From assembly GCA_017469785.1 (NCBI GenBank), contig JAFUFU010000019.1:1-64000 (forward strand): a stretch of DNA of 64,000 bases, given 5' to 3'. Below, piece by piece: positions 17,975-27,303 of the stretch (position 1 is its first letter; each line of letters starts with the position of its first letter). The notes under the pieces were generated by a model, which saw only the letters and a list, made by a program, of their open reading frames with translations, had not been told where the DNA came from and did no database searches. The position numbers and the translations under genes were made by a program. The DNA comes from Treponema sp. GTDB lineage: Bacteria; Spirochaetota; Spirochaetia; Treponematales; Treponemataceae.

Positions 17975-18814
17975 TTAATTTTTGCGCAAGAATTTTTTAA
18001 GGAAACTAGACACGCCTTCGGAATTTCCTGTATCACTCTTTTCGATTCGGCCGACGATATGCTTGATGCACTGAGCCGGCTTTGAAGTCGGATTGACGAT
18101 GATAAAGGGCTTCTGGCGGATAACGGATGCCTGGACAACCGGATCATCGTAGACAAAACCGATATAATCCACCTTCTTATTCAGGAACTGGCCTGCAATA
18201 TTGATTATTCGCTCAGAAATGCGCTTTCCCTCATCAGCTGAATGAACGCGGTTTACAAGCAGCTTGATGTTCATTTCCCGATCAACAAGTTCCGTCGTGA
18301 TAATCTTGATGATTCCATAGGCGTCAGTAATAGCCGTTGGTTCCGGCGTTGTAACCACGTAAACCTCATCAGCGGCGGCAACAAACTGAAGGACATTGTT
18401 TGCAATTCCGGCGCCAGTATCAATGATGATAATGTCCGAATTTCCAAGCATAGAAAACTGCTTTGCGAAATAATCAAGCTCATCAACCGTAAGATTCGCG
18501 ATTTTTGAAAAACCGTTTGCGCCGGCGATAAATTTGATACCGAATTCAGTATCATTGATTATTTCCTGCATTGTCTTCTGTTTGTTGATTACATGCATGA
18601 GATTGTACTGAGGAACAATATTCATGAGAACATTGACGTTTGCCATACCAAGGTCACCGTCTATCAAGGTGACTTTCTTTCCCTGCTGAGCATATGCAAT
18701 TGCCATATTGACAGAAAGATTTGATTTTCCAACACCGCCCTTTCCACTCGTGATTGCAATAATCCGAGTTTTGGCCTTCATCATTTTTTTTAGTTCCTGT
18801 GCCTGATCTTCCAT
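17975..18814 (-). CDS. flhG: MinD-like flagellar number regulator FleN/FlhG (YlxH)
   Basis: A 279-residue MinD/ParA-type ATPase with a deviant Walker A 'GKGGVGKS' at 24-31, 'LIDGDLGMANV' and 'IIIDTGAGIANNV'. It works with the GTPase FlhF to set the number and place of flagella; in spirochaetes these sit near both cell poles. The ATG directly follows the flhF stop codon. The N-terminal 'DQAQELKKMM' resembles the FlhF-activating helix of FlhG. Confidence 0.93.
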   Translation of the reverse strand: MEDQAQELKKMMKAKTRIIAITSGKGGVGKSNLSVNMAIAYAQQGKKVTLIDGDLGMANVNVLMNIVPQYNLMHVINKQKTMQEIINDTEFGIKFIAGANGFSKIANLTVDELDYFAKQFSMLGNSDIIIIDTGAGIANNVLQFVAAADEVYVVTTPEPTAITDAYGIIKIITTELVDREMNIKLLVNRVHSADEGKRISERIINIAGQFLNKKVDYIGFVYDDPVVQASVIRQKPFIIVNPTSKPAQCIKHIVGRIEKSDTGNSEGVSSFLKKFLRKN

Positions 18815-20113
18815 TTATTTTTCCTCCGGGAATTTTTCGTCAATATATTCACGATTAAGTGTAAAGTCATTTAGATTTAATAAGAATTTCATGATTGTCG
18901 CCTGCTCGATTGTCTTCGGAACCTGCTGGCCATCAGTAATGTAGGACACCGGCTTTCCCTTTTCAGCAAGCACACTGATAACATTTCCGATTGCGCTTGT
19001 CTCATCCCATTTCGTGATGATGACAGACGAGAAATTGAAAGGCTCGTAATTCTGTATGATGGATTTCATGTCACGTGCTTTTGCCGAAGCCGTAAAGGTA
19101 AGGTATACATCAGGATGCACGCCTTTCAACTCGAGCATTTTACGCATTTTACCGATATTCTCGGAATCATTGGGACTGTATCCTGGAGTATCAATGAAGA
19201 GAACATCAATAGAATCTTTATAAGTATCAAAAATCTTTTTGACATCCTCAGCGTCCTCGGCCTTGTCCACATCGGCACCAAGCAAATCACCGTAGCGGCG
19301 AAGCTGTTCCTCAGCACCAACACGAGTCCTGTCAATCGTAATCATACGGATTTTCGGCTCACTCTGCTCATTTGAGCGGGCCTCAAGAATCATCGTTCCG
19401 GCAAGTTTTGCTATTGTAGTCGTTTTTCCTACTCCGGTGGGACCAACAAGAATGATGACATGGGGATATTTATGCATTTCCTTTGGGGCGATTTTTATCG
19501 ACTCGCCAATCCAATCGACAACTTTGTTCTGCACGAAATCAAAATCATCAAGTTCTTCCACAGACAGTTCCGAGCGAAGACGTGTCGTGATATTGTTGAT
19601 ATAAGAGAATGTAAATTCATTCTCCTGGAGCAAATCCTCAATTTTCTGGATTGAAAGCGGCTTGTCACCCGCATTGGTTGCAGTCGCAATTTCCTCCAGT
19701 TTTTTTTCCAGCGTCTTCTGATACTCCTCCAGCTTCTTGTCGAGAGAGGCAAGCTGCTTTGTCTGAGAAACAGAAAGAGTGTTCTTGCTGAGAATTTCAT
19801 CACGGTTTTTCTGAAAAGCTTCCTGCTGGGAAACAGCGCGTTTCTGGCCAATGGTAAAACGCACCTCATACAGCTCCTTTTGCCCGAAACCGAAAAAACC
19901 AGGTTTTAAGACAGGTCGCTGCCCCCGGATATCATAATTATGTCCGTAGGTCTTGAAAAGTTTTTGCTTGCAATCCTCGAAATCCTTTCCGATTATTGTC
20001 TGGATTTCATCATCACTTCGAGGGTAAGCTGAAAAACCAAGATTCGTTACCGGATACACAGACGAAGAATGTGGATTTTTATCAGCCGATAAACCATAAC
20101 CATCGTTATACAT
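18815..20113 (-). CDS. flhF: Flagellar biosynthesis GTPase FlhF (SRP type)
   Basis: A 432-residue SRP-family GTPase. The N-terminal ~215 residues form the variable B and N domains with a coiled coil; the NG domain carries G1 'GPTGVGKT' at 224-231, 'MITIDRTRVGAEEQLRRY', 'VLFIDTPG' and 'ITKWDE'. FlhF recruits the first flagellar components to the correct pole. Its start overlaps the end of flhA by 8 bp. Confidence 0.94.
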   Translation of the reverse strand: MYNDGYGLSADKNPHSSSVYPVTNLGFSAYPRSDDEIQTIIGKDFEDCKQKLFKTYGHNYDIRGQRPVLKPGFFGFGQKELYEVRFTIGQKRAVSQQEAFQKNRDEILSKNTLSVSQTKQLASLDKKLEEYQKTLEKKLEEIATATNAGDKPLSIQKIEDLLQENEFTFSYINNITTRLRSELSVEELDDFDFVQNKVVDWIGESIKIAPKEMHKYPHVIILVGPTGVGKTTTIAKLAGTMILEARSNEQSEPKIRMITIDRTRVGAEEQLRRYGDLLGADVDKAEDAEDVKKIFDTYKDSIDVLFIDTPGYSPNDSENIGKMRKMLELKGVHPDVYLTFTASAKARDMKSIIQNYEPFNFSSVIITKWDETSAIGNVISVLAEKGKPVSYITDGQQVPKTIEQATIMKFLLNLNDFTLNREYIDEKFPEEK

Positions 20114-22250
20114 TTATTTCTCCAAGAATCTCCAAATTTACATTATTGCCAGCCGCAACAACTTCATTCAATGAAAGCACCACCGTTCCGGGCATTTCGC
20201 GGTTTATTGAATTGTATACGAGCTGTCGGATTTCCGCTGTACCGCAAAGGAGAATGGGGAGGTAATTTCTCTCGCGGACGGAAGCTATAGCTGCGCTCAC
20301 TGCACTTATCCACTTTCGGCCATCCACGGGGTCAAACGCAACAAATGGCTGCCCCCCGTCAGACGGAACAACCCGGTGGCTGAAAATTTTTTCTGATGCA
20401 GACTGAGAAACCTGCAGGACACTCAATTTTTTGTTCGGATCGTGAGGATCGACATACTGCAGACAAATCTGAAGTCCAAGAGCCTCGCGGACTTTTGCAA
20501 TAAGGAACCAATTGTCATGCGGCATATTTCCGAAATTGGCAAGGGTCTCCAGAATGGCAACGACATTGCGGATAGAAACCTGCTCACGAAGCAAGCCCTG
20601 AAGGACACGCTCAATCTCGCCATAGGTATATTTATAGGTCGTAAGGACTTCATCCACAACAACAGGATTCGATTCCTTGATTTTATCGATGATGGCCTTC
20701 GTTTCAAGTCGGCCGAGAATTTCAGCGGCATGAGAGCGGATAATCTCGGTGATGTGGGTAGCGATAATGGTAGGCGGATCCACGACTGCATAACCCGCCC
20801 GCTCGGCTTCCTCACGATTGTCTTCGCTGACCCATACGGCCGGAACGCCAAAAGCAGGATCGAATGTTTTTTCGCCCTTGATTTCTTCCGTAGCCGCACC
20901 GGTATTCATGCACATATAGTAGCCGATTTTGATTTTTGAACGACCGGCTTCAATTCCCTTGATTTTAAAGCTGTATTCATCCGGAGCAAGTGTCATATTG
21001 TCAATGATACGAATCTTCGGCACGACAAGCCCCAAATCCAGGCCGGCCTCCTTACGGATACGGGTGATTCGCTCAAGAAGCTCGGCGCCCTTCTCTTTGT
21101 CGACAAGAGGGATAAGGGCATAGCCGAGCTCAAGGCAAAGGGCATCAAGAGGAACGACAGGACTGACTTCCTCACCGCTTCCGCCCGCCTTTTTATTTTT
21201 GGCCTTCTGCTCCTCTTCCAGTTTTTTGGCAAAAGAGGCCTTTTCATGGCGCAAGAGACGATATCCGTAGAAAATTAAAATCGCGCCAACGGGAAGCAAG
21301 AGATACCAGGGGAAGTTGGGGATAAGGCTCATTAGAGCCAGGGTAACTCCCGCTATGATATAGACATAACCGCTTGCCGTAAGCTGTTTTTTGAGCTGAT
21401 CGCCAAGAACTTCCTCGCTTGAGTTTCCGGTTACAATAAGACCGGTGGCAAAAGAAAGCAAAAGTGACGGAAGCTGACCGAGAAGACCGTCACCAATGGT
21501 AAGGCGGGAATATGTGCTGGCCGCATCTCCGAACTGCATGTTACCGATTGCAACTCCGGCAATGATTCCCGCAATCAAGTCAATGGCCGTAATGAAAATA
21601 CCGGCCTTAACATTTCCGCTTACGAACTTTGAGGCACCGTCCATGCTGGAGTAGAAGTCAATGTCCCGCTGAATGGCGGCTTTTTTGTCACGGGCCTCTT
21701 CGTCCGTAATATATCCCGAATTGAGCTCAGAATCGACAGCGAAGAATTTCTGGTTCATGGCGTCCAAACTGAATCGGGCTGCGACCTCAGAAACGCGGGT
21801 GGCACCCTTTGTGATGACGATGACCTGAATGATAATGAGGATGATAAAAATCACCATACCGATGACCAAACCTGTAGTTGAAGGATTCATCGGATTGTCA
21901 CCAGTTACAATAGAAGAAAAGGCTTTTAGCATGTTACCGGGGAAGTTCCGGTAACCTGTCTCACTTGCCTTTGTGAGAATCAATCGCGTCGAGCAGACAT
22001 TCAATGCCAGACCGTACAGGGTCGCAAAAAGCAAAACGCGGGGAAATGACGTAAAATCAGATGATTTTGGCGTATAAAGCACGACGAGAAGAACTATAAC
22101 AGAGATAGAAATATTGACAATCATGAGGAAGTCCAGAAGGACTCCCGGCACGGGAATCAAGAGCATGAGAACGACAGCAATAGCCGCCGCTGCTACAGCA
22201 TGGTTTTCAATGTTCCCCAAAACACTTTTTAAATTAAATCGGCTCGCCAT
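20106..22250 (-). CDS. flhA: Flagellar type III export gate protein FlhA
   Basis: A 714-residue protein: eight membrane helices in the first ~330 residues with the FHIPEP signature region ('GLALNVCSTRLIL', 'AFSSIVTGDNP'), then the cytoplasmic nonameric ring domain (~365-714; 'GYALIPLVDKEKGAELLERI', 'DPPTIIATHITEIIRSHAAE'). It forms the core of the flagellar export gate with FlhB. It follows flhB by 22 bp. Confidence 0.95.
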   Translation of the reverse strand: MASRFNLKSVLGNIENHAVAAAAIAVVLMLLIPVPGVLLDFLMIVNISISVIVLLVVLYTPKSSDFTSFPRVLLFATLYGLALNVCSTRLILTKASETGYRNFPGNMLKAFSSIVTGDNPMNPSTTGLVIGMVIFIILIIIQVIVITKGATRVSEVAARFSLDAMNQKFFAVDSELNSGYITDEEARDKKAAIQRDIDFYSSMDGASKFVSGNVKAGIFITAIDLIAGIIAGVAIGNMQFGDAASTYSRLTIGDGLLGQLPSLLLSFATGLIVTGNSSEEVLGDQLKKQLTASGYVYIIAGVTLALMSLIPNFPWYLLLPVGAILIFYGYRLLRHEKASFAKKLEEEQKAKNKKAGGSGEEVSPVVPLDALCLELGYALIPLVDKEKGAELLERITRIRKEAGLDLGLVVPKIRIIDNMTLAPDEYSFKIKGIEAGRSKIKIGYYMCMNTGAATEEIKGEKTFDPAFGVPAVWVSEDNREEAERAGYAVVDPPTIIATHITEIIRSHAAEILGRLETKAIIDKIKESNPVVVDEVLTTYKYTYGEIERVLQGLLREQVSIRNVVAILETLANFGNMPHDNWFLIAKVREALGLQICLQYVDPHDPNKKLSVLQVSQSASEKIFSHRVVPSDGGQPFVAFDPVDGRKWISAVSAAIASVRERNYLPILLCGTAEIRQLVYNSINREMPGTVVLSLNEVVAAGNNVNLEILGEINV

Positions 22251-22272
22251 TCAAATCCCCACCCGAAATAGC

Positions 22273-23370
22273 TCACTTTTTAGTATTAAATTTTTCCAAT
22301 TGGCTATAAATAGTGGCAATAACACTAAAATAGCTTGAAGGAATTATATCACCAATTTCAGTTTCTGCATAGAGCCCGCGGGCCAAAGGTCGGTTTTCTA
22401 CAATTGGCACGTTATTTTCAGTGGCAATCTCACGGATTCTGAAAGCCAGATTGTCGCTTCCCTTCGCCATGACTTGCGGGGCATTTGAAACTGCCTGATC
22501 ATACATGAGCGCGACGGCAAAATGAGTCGGGTTCGTTATGACCACATCAGATTTCGCGACCTGCTGGGGCATGTTCCGCTGCAAAAGCTCCCGCTGGGCC
22601 GCCTGCAGATGGGCTTTCACCTCAGGATCGCCTTCCATTTCCTTGTATTCCTGCTTGACCTCCTGCTTGGTCATCTTCATGCTCTCTATGAACTGCTTTC
22701 GCTGCACGAGATAGTCAGGAATTGAAATCGCAAGAAAGACGACCGCGCAGGATGCAAGAATCTGGGCCGCCGTCCAGGCAATTTTTGCTATTGCATTGTA
22801 AATGCTGGCGGCGTTCAGGAATTCAAGAATTACCGGCAGATTCATCCGAATCAAAATAAAGGAAACAGTGGCTACGACGCCGACTTTCACGAAAGACTTC
22901 GCCACATTGAACCCGCCCTCAAACGAGAAGAGCGTTTTCTTGAGATACTGACCGATTTTAGGCGTAATTTTTGAAAACTGCGGCTCAATAGGCTTGATTG
23001 AGAAAATGAACCCCCGGTTCTGGATAAGATTCGCAAGGACAGCAGCGACGGCACCGCACAAGGCAAGGGGAAGAACCATTTTAGCAAGAGAAAGCAGGAA
23101 CTGATAGAAGAAGCGCGCCTGAAACATCACCGTTTCGTTTATATGGGTAAAATAGAAAAAAAGCGTTTCCTCGCACCACTTCCAGAAATAGGGAGAAGCG
23201 ATAATAAGCACGATGACAGTTACGAGCATGACAAGGGCAGAACACAATTCCTGGCTTTTCGCGACCCGTCCTTCCTCGCGGGCCTTACGCAGCTTGTATT
23301 CGGACGGGTCCTCAGTCCTGCCCTCATCTTCAGCGGCGAACCACTGAAGGTCAATCTCCTCAAAACTCAT
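22273..23370 (-). CDS. flhB: Flagellar type III export switch protein FlhB
   Basis: A 365-residue protein with four membrane helices and the cytoplasmic autocleavage motif NPTH at residues 270-273 ('VVITNPTHFAVAL'). Self-cleavage between N and P switches export from hook-type to filament-type substrates. Its ATG overlaps the fliR stop (ATGA), so translation is coupled. Confidence 0.95.
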   Translation of the reverse strand: MSFEEIDLQWFAAEDEGRTEDPSEYKLRKAREEGRVAKSQELCSALVMLVTVIVLIIASPYFWKWCEETLFFYFTHINETVMFQARFFYQFLLSLAKMVLPLALCGAVAAVLANLIQNRGFIFSIKPIEPQFSKITPKIGQYLKKTLFSFEGGFNVAKSFVKVGVVATVSFILIRMNLPVILEFLNAASIYNAIAKIAWTAAQILASCAVVFLAISIPDYLVQRKQFIESMKMTKQEVKQEYKEMEGDPEVKAHLQAAQRELLQRNMPQQVAKSDVVITNPTHFAVALMYDQAVSNAPQVMAKGSDNLAFRIREIATENNVPIVENRPLARGLYAETEIGDIIPSSYFSVIATIYSQLEKFNTKK

Positions 23371-24170
23371 AAGCCCCCTCCGACAAGCTCCATGAGCTTT
23401 TCTATATTCCTGAATCCCGACGAAAAGGAATGCAGGAAGAAATCACAAATCTGGGGGAAAAGAACCGTAATCACAAAGAAAGAAACAAGAATCATAATCG
23501 GGAAACCTTCGCTCATAAGATTCATCTGAGGAGCGGCCTTTGAAAGTATTCCCATCGTTACGGAAATCAAGAGAAGAGTTCCCATTATGGGAAGAGAAAT
23601 GACAAAAGCATCGGCAAAAAGCTTCGTAAGCCCGCCAAGAAGGAACTGAATCATACGCTCACGCTCCAAAACGATGGAAATCGCATTAAGCGAGTCAAAG
23701 CTGGAAAGAAGTGCTCTGGAAAAAAGAGCCACCGCCCAATCGTTCTGAAGGAAAATAAGCATGGCAACAAGATTGAAAAACTGTCCCATAAGCGGATTCT
23801 CAACCTGGGAGAGGGCATCGTAAACCTCAGAAGCCGAAAAACCCATCTGAAATGCAAAAAACTGCCCCGCCGAGCTGAAAGCTGCGAAAATAATCGTCAC
23901 ATAGAATCCTGTCAAGATACCGATGATTCCCTCGCCCACAAGAAGCAGGATATATTCAATTGAGAAAGTTCCGTCACTGCCCATATAAGGCATATAGACA
24001 GAAAAATCCACGTGAGGAAAAATAAGGTAGGCGAGATATCCTGTAAAAGCGACCTTCGCAATGCGCGACACGTTCCGGATTGAAAAAAGCGGAAGCGTCA
24101 TAATGAGCGCGAAGCAGCGCACGGCAATCAGGAGAAAAACAGGTGCATTCAAAAGGATTCTGTCCAGCAT
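23367..24170 (-). CDS. fliR: Flagellar export gate protein FliR
   Basis: A 267-residue hydrophobic protein with about six membrane helices, typical of FliR ('FSSAGQFFAFQMGFSASEVYD' region and C-terminal 'SEGFPIMILVSFFVITVLFP'). It is part of the FliPQR export pore. It sits 22 bp behind fliQ. Confidence 0.93.
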   Translation of the reverse strand: MLDRILLNAPVFLLIAVRCFALIMTLPLFSIRNVSRIAKVAFTGYLAYLIFPHVDFSVYMPYMGSDGTFSIEYILLLVGEGIIGILTGFYVTIIFAAFSSAGQFFAFQMGFSASEVYDALSQVENPLMGQFFNLVAMLIFLQNDWAVALFSRALLSSFDSLNAISIVLERERMIQFLLGGLTKLFADAFVISLPIMGTLLLISVTMGILSKAAPQMNLMSEGFPIMILVSFFVITVLFPQICDFFLHSFSSGFRNIEKLMELVGGGL

Positions 24171-24192
24171 TTATCAGTTCCAAAAAGCCCCT

Positions 24193-24462
24193 TCACCGCG
24201 CAAGACGGGAGATTTGGGAAAACAAGTTCACCGTATAATTTCCCATCATGCTGAACATCCATCCTCCGAGAAGAGCGAGAATCAAAAGAATCACCAGCAT
24301 TTTTGGCAGGAAGGTAAGTGTCTGCTCCTGAATCGAAGTAGTCGCCTGAAAAATCGCAACGATAAGGCCGACAATCAACGCCGCACCCAAAACCGGAGCG
24401 CAGAGGATAAAGACCTGGAATACTGCCCCCCGCATAAGATTCACAATCAATCCGATAGACAT
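24193..24462 (-). CDS. fliQ: Flagellar export gate protein FliQ
   Basis: An 89-residue protein with two membrane helices separated by 'ATTSIQEQTLTFLPKM', the typical FliQ loop. It is part of the FliPQR pore. It lies between fliP and fliR. Confidence 0.95.
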   Translation of the reverse strand: MSIGLIVNLMRGAVFQVFILCAPVLGAALIVGLIVAIFQATTSIQEQTLTFLPKMLVILLILALLGGWMFSMMGNYTVNLFSQISRLAR

Positions 24463-24482
24463 CGCATCACCTCATATCAAAT

Positions 24483-25361
24483 TTACTGAATGACCGAGAC
24501 AAAAAGCTGCTGCGTAAGAAGTCCCCAGCCGTCAATCATTACAAAAAGCATAAGCTTGAAATGCATTGAAATCTGGACAGGCGGCAGCATCATCATACCC
24601 ATACTCATGAGGATTGAGGCGACAACCATGTCAATCACAATGAAAGGAATATACAGAAACACGCCTATTTTAAAAGCCACAGTCAACTCATGCAGGATAT
24701 AGGCCGGAACGATTACGTATGTCGGGATATCCTCAGGGCCATTGGGCGCGGGGAGATTTGCCATACCGAGGAAAGAAGAAATATATTTCGAGCCGAGAGA
24801 GCCGTCGCTTTGCACGGTAATCGTCTGATTCAGCATGAAATTCCTGAGCGGAGCTTCGGCGGCGCGATATGCCTGCTCAATCGTAAGCTCACCGTCTGAA
24901 AGAGGTTTCAACGAATTGTTGTAAACCGCCTGCAAAGTCGGGAACATGATAAAAATCGTCATAAAAAGGGCGATTCCGTTCAATACCGAAGTCGGCGGAA
25001 CCTGCTGCAGAGAAAGGGCGCGCTTAATAAAATCAAGGACAATTGAAAAACGCAGGAAACAGGTGGTAAGGATAAGAAGGCTCGGCGCAAGAGTAAGAAC
25101 CGTAAGCAGGAGGAGGAGCTGCACGGAAAAGGCAACCTGCTCGCCTCCCTGAGGCCGCGTGATATTCACGTCAATATTGGGGAAATCAAGTCCCCTTACC
25201 TGCCCGCTCATTTCAGTCCGGCCGTTCACGGAACCTTGTGGAAAGTTCTGATTCTGCCGGCTCTGAGACGCTACCGGAAAGAGGCAGAAAATGGAAACGA
25301 AAGCCGCGCACACGATACGCGGAAGCCATTTATGGAACGAAATTGAAATAAAGTTCTTCAT
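24483..25361 (-). CDS. fliP: Flagellar export gate protein FliP
   Basis: A 292-residue protein with an N-terminal signal segment and four membrane helices. The FliP signatures 'RFSIVLDFIKRALSLQQVPP' and 'GMMMLPPVQISMHFKLMLFV' are present. I start at ATG 25361, one base after the fliO stop and with an AGGAAG Shine-Dalgarno. A longer open frame upstream only overlaps fliO in another frame and is not real. Confidence 0.95.
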   Translation of the reverse strand: MKNFISISFHKWLPRIVCAAFVSIFCLFPVASQSRQNQNFPQGSVNGRTEMSGQVRGLDFPNIDVNITRPQGGEQVAFSVQLLLLLTVLTLAPSLLILTTCFLRFSIVLDFIKRALSLQQVPPTSVLNGIALFMTIFIMFPTLQAVYNNSLKPLSDGELTIEQAYRAAEAPLRNFMLNQTITVQSDGSLGSKYISSFLGMANLPAPNGPEDIPTYVIVPAYILHELTVAFKIGVFLYIPFIVIDMVVASILMSMGMMMLPPVQISMHFKLMLFVMIDGWGLLTQQLFVSVIQ

Positions 25362-25362
25362 G

Positions 25363-26013
25363 CTACTCTTCCTCTTGCAAACGGCTTCTCTGACGTTCCA
25401 ATGCCTCGGCCACGCTCCGGGCGCTCGAGCCGTAGACATTCGGGTTCTGGTTCTGCCGCAGACCACCCGGCATAAAAATCGAAAGGATATCATCAAAAGA
25501 ACGGGGACGCTGGGTGCTGTCGTTTTTGTCAGCGTAGAGATTCATAGAATTCACGAGTTCCTTGTCAGTGACCTCGCCGATAAGATTAACCGCATTGTCA
25601 GAGACTCCAAGTATATAGGCATGATCCAGAATCGTAACAACATCAACGGAACGAGTCGCGCTCAACGAAAGATGGGACACATGTCTGAGAAAAGGATCAT
25701 TGGAATTTGAGAGTTTTACGCCCTTTCGAAGGACACGGACCACTAAATACGCAAGCACAAGCACGACCGCAAGAGCGAAAACCATCTTCAGAAAAAGGGC
25801 AAAAGTAGACGGTGCCCTCTGAGCCGGCTCATAGTCGGAGGCATTCCAATTCCAGTTCTGCGCGCCAGCGGCATCGACCGGCACAGCCTGAGAAGAATTC
25901 TGCTCGCTTTGCTCTGAAGCCGAAAGCTCCTGCGGAAAAACAGAAAACGTTGAAAAAGAAAATAAAAGTGCCAGGCACAAGCATGTGCGCACAATCCGAG
26001 AGAAGTTTGTCAT
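25363..26013 (-). CDS. fliO: Flagellar export assembly protein FliO
   Basis: A 216-residue protein with an N-terminal signal segment (~10-28), a periplasmic Ser/Gln-rich stretch, one membrane helix (~70-93; 'KMVFALAVVLVLAYLVVRVL') and a small cytoplasmic domain with 'AYILGVSDNAVNLIGEV', the typical FliO block. It helps the FliP ring assemble. I use ATG 26013; a GTG four codons upstream is possible. It is the first gene after the internal terminator and promoter, so it heads the second half of the motility operon. Confidence 0.85.
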   Translation of the reverse strand: MTNFSRIVRTCLCLALLFSFSTFSVFPQELSASEQSEQNSSQAVPVDAAGAQNWNWNASDYEPAQRAPSTFALFLKMVFALAVVLVLAYLVVRVLRKGVKLSNSNDPFLRHVSHLSLSATRSVDVVTILDHAYILGVSDNAVNLIGEVTDKELVNSMNLYADKNDSTQRPRSFDDILSIFMPGGLRQNQNPNVYGSSARSVAEALERQRSRLQEEE

Positions 26014-26053
26014 AATCCCACCCACTTTTTGACAAATCGTTTTATTTTAAATG

Positions 26054-26082
26054 ATTATAGCAAAAAAAAAAGCATCTGTCGA
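26054..26082 (-). promoter_or_regulatory. sigma70-type promoter for fliO and the distal motility genes
   Basis: Read on the minus strand: TCGACA (26082-26077), a 17-bp spacer, TATAAT (26059-26054). The -35 matches TTGACA at five of six, and the -10 is perfect. The -35 and spacer lie inside the terminator hairpin and its T-run. The predicted start is near 26047, 34 bases before the fliO ATG. Confidence 0.65.
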
Positions 26083-26100
26083 ATGGATTTTGACAGATGC
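26062..26100 (-). terminator. Intrinsic terminator after fliY, inside the motility operon
   Basis: On the minus strand GCATCTGTC (26100-26092), an 11-base loop, GACAGATGC (26080-26072), then ten T (26071-26062). This is a perfect 9-bp stem with a strong U-tract, located 21 bases after the fliY stop. It should reduce or stop transcription from the upstream motility genes into fliO. Confidence 0.88.
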
Positions 26101-26121
26101 CGTTAATTTTTTATATTATTT

Positions 26122-27303
26122 TTAGCGCAAATCGCTGACCCGCTCCATCGGAGAGAGAATTTCAGTTACACGGACACCGAAGTTTTCATCGATGACGACA
26201 ACCTCACCCTTCGCAATCGGCTTGTGGTTTACAAGGATATCGACAGGTTCACCGGCAAGTTTGTCAAGCTCGATGATTGTACCTTCGCCCATACCAAGGA
26301 TGTCTTTAATCTGCTTTTTAGTGCGGCCAAGCTCTACGGTCATTTCCATGTTTACGTCCATGATAAGACCGATGTTTCCCTGCTCCTGACTTGTAGGTCC
26401 GCCGGAAAGGTTAGGATACTGAACAGACTGAACGTTCGGGATGCTCATACCCATAGGCATTCCCATTCCGCCCATCTGCATGCCACCCATCGGCATCTGC
26501 ATTCCGCCCATCTGCATACCTCCCATCATCGGCTGCTGCTGGAATCCGCCCATCTGAGCCTGAGCCATACCGCCCATGGGCATTCCACCCATCTGAGGTT
26601 GACCGCCAGCAAGATTAGCCATTGAAGCCATATCTGCGGCATTGAGGGTTCCGCCAGCTGGAGCCGGATCCGGCGTGCCGCCACCGAGAGCCTTTGCAAT
26701 TCCCTCAGCCACATCGCTGGATACTGCCTCCCAGAGCGTGTAGGTTTGACCATCGAGGGTCATCGGATAGCTGAACAAGGCGAAAGTACCCTGAGGAATA
26801 CGAACCATGGCTTTCGGGACATGAACAGCCTCAGGCGGATTCGAAGCAAGACCAGCTATTGAGCTCAAGTCAGTGATTTCTGAACCGGTATGAGTTGAGA
26901 TGAACTCACCGATAACAGAAAGAGCCATGTCATCAAGCTCAGCATTTTCTTCCTTATTGACAAGACCTGTGATTTTCTGCGCAAACTCAGGAGCCATAAG
27001 GACAAGATGATCGCCCTTAAGACCGGCATTGAAGTCAGCCATTACAGCGACAACCATCTCAGGCAACTTTGCCAAAAGCTGGTCACGATCCATCGCCTCG
27101 ACAGAAGGAGCTCCGATTTCAAAAGAAGCTCCTGTCATGCCGTTCAAATTCGCAACGGCTTTGTCTTTCAATCCTTCAGCGAATTTCGTAAGTGTTGCCG
27201 TATCGACATTCACATTGGAAGATGGACCTGATGAAAGACCTCCAACATCAACGCCCGAAAGCAACGCGTCAATTTCGCTCTGTGATATTGTTCCATCACT
27301 CAT
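26122..27303 (-). CDS. fliY: Flagellar motor switch protein FliY/FliN with Met/Gly-rich linker
   Basis: A 393-residue FliY-type C-ring protein. The N-terminal 'SQSEIDALLSG' is the EIDALL motif that binds phosphorylated CheY. The CheC/FliY-like middle lies at ~35-215, and the C-terminal SpoA/FliN domain is at ~305-390 ('MDVNMEMTVELGRTKKQIKD', 'GEPVDILVNHKPIAKGEVVV'). Between them lies a striking linker of repeats such as MGGM and MQMGGM (~235-285). I start at ATG 27303 with an AAGGAG Shine-Dalgarno 9 bases upstream; it overlaps the fliM stop by 8 bp (ATGAGTGA). Confidence 0.93.
   Translation of the reverse strand: MSDGTISQSEIDALLSGVDVGGLSSGPSSNVNVDTATLTKFAEGLKDKAVANLNGMTGASFEIGAPSVEAMDRDQLLAKLPEMVVAVMADFNAGLKGDHLVLMAPEFAQKITGLVNKEENAELDDMALSVIGEFISTHTGSEITDLSSIAGLASNPPEAVHVPKAMVRIPQGTFALFSYPMTLDGQTYTLWEAVSSDVAEGIAKALGGGTPDPAPAGGTLNAADMASMANLAGGQPQMGGMPMGGMAQAQMGGFQQQPMMGGMQMGGMQMPMGGMQMGGMGMPMGMSIPNVQSVQYPNLSGGPTSQEQGNIGLIMDVNMEMTVELGRTKKQIKDILGMGEGTIIELDKLAGEPVDILVNHKPIAKGEVVVIDENFGVRVTEILSPMERVSDLR

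Noticed and set aside
24483..25496. Longer FliP start 45 codons upstream
   Set aside because: The extra residues are Arg/Cys-rich, overlap fliO out of frame, and the internal ATG has a Shine-Dalgarno and a proper signal segment.
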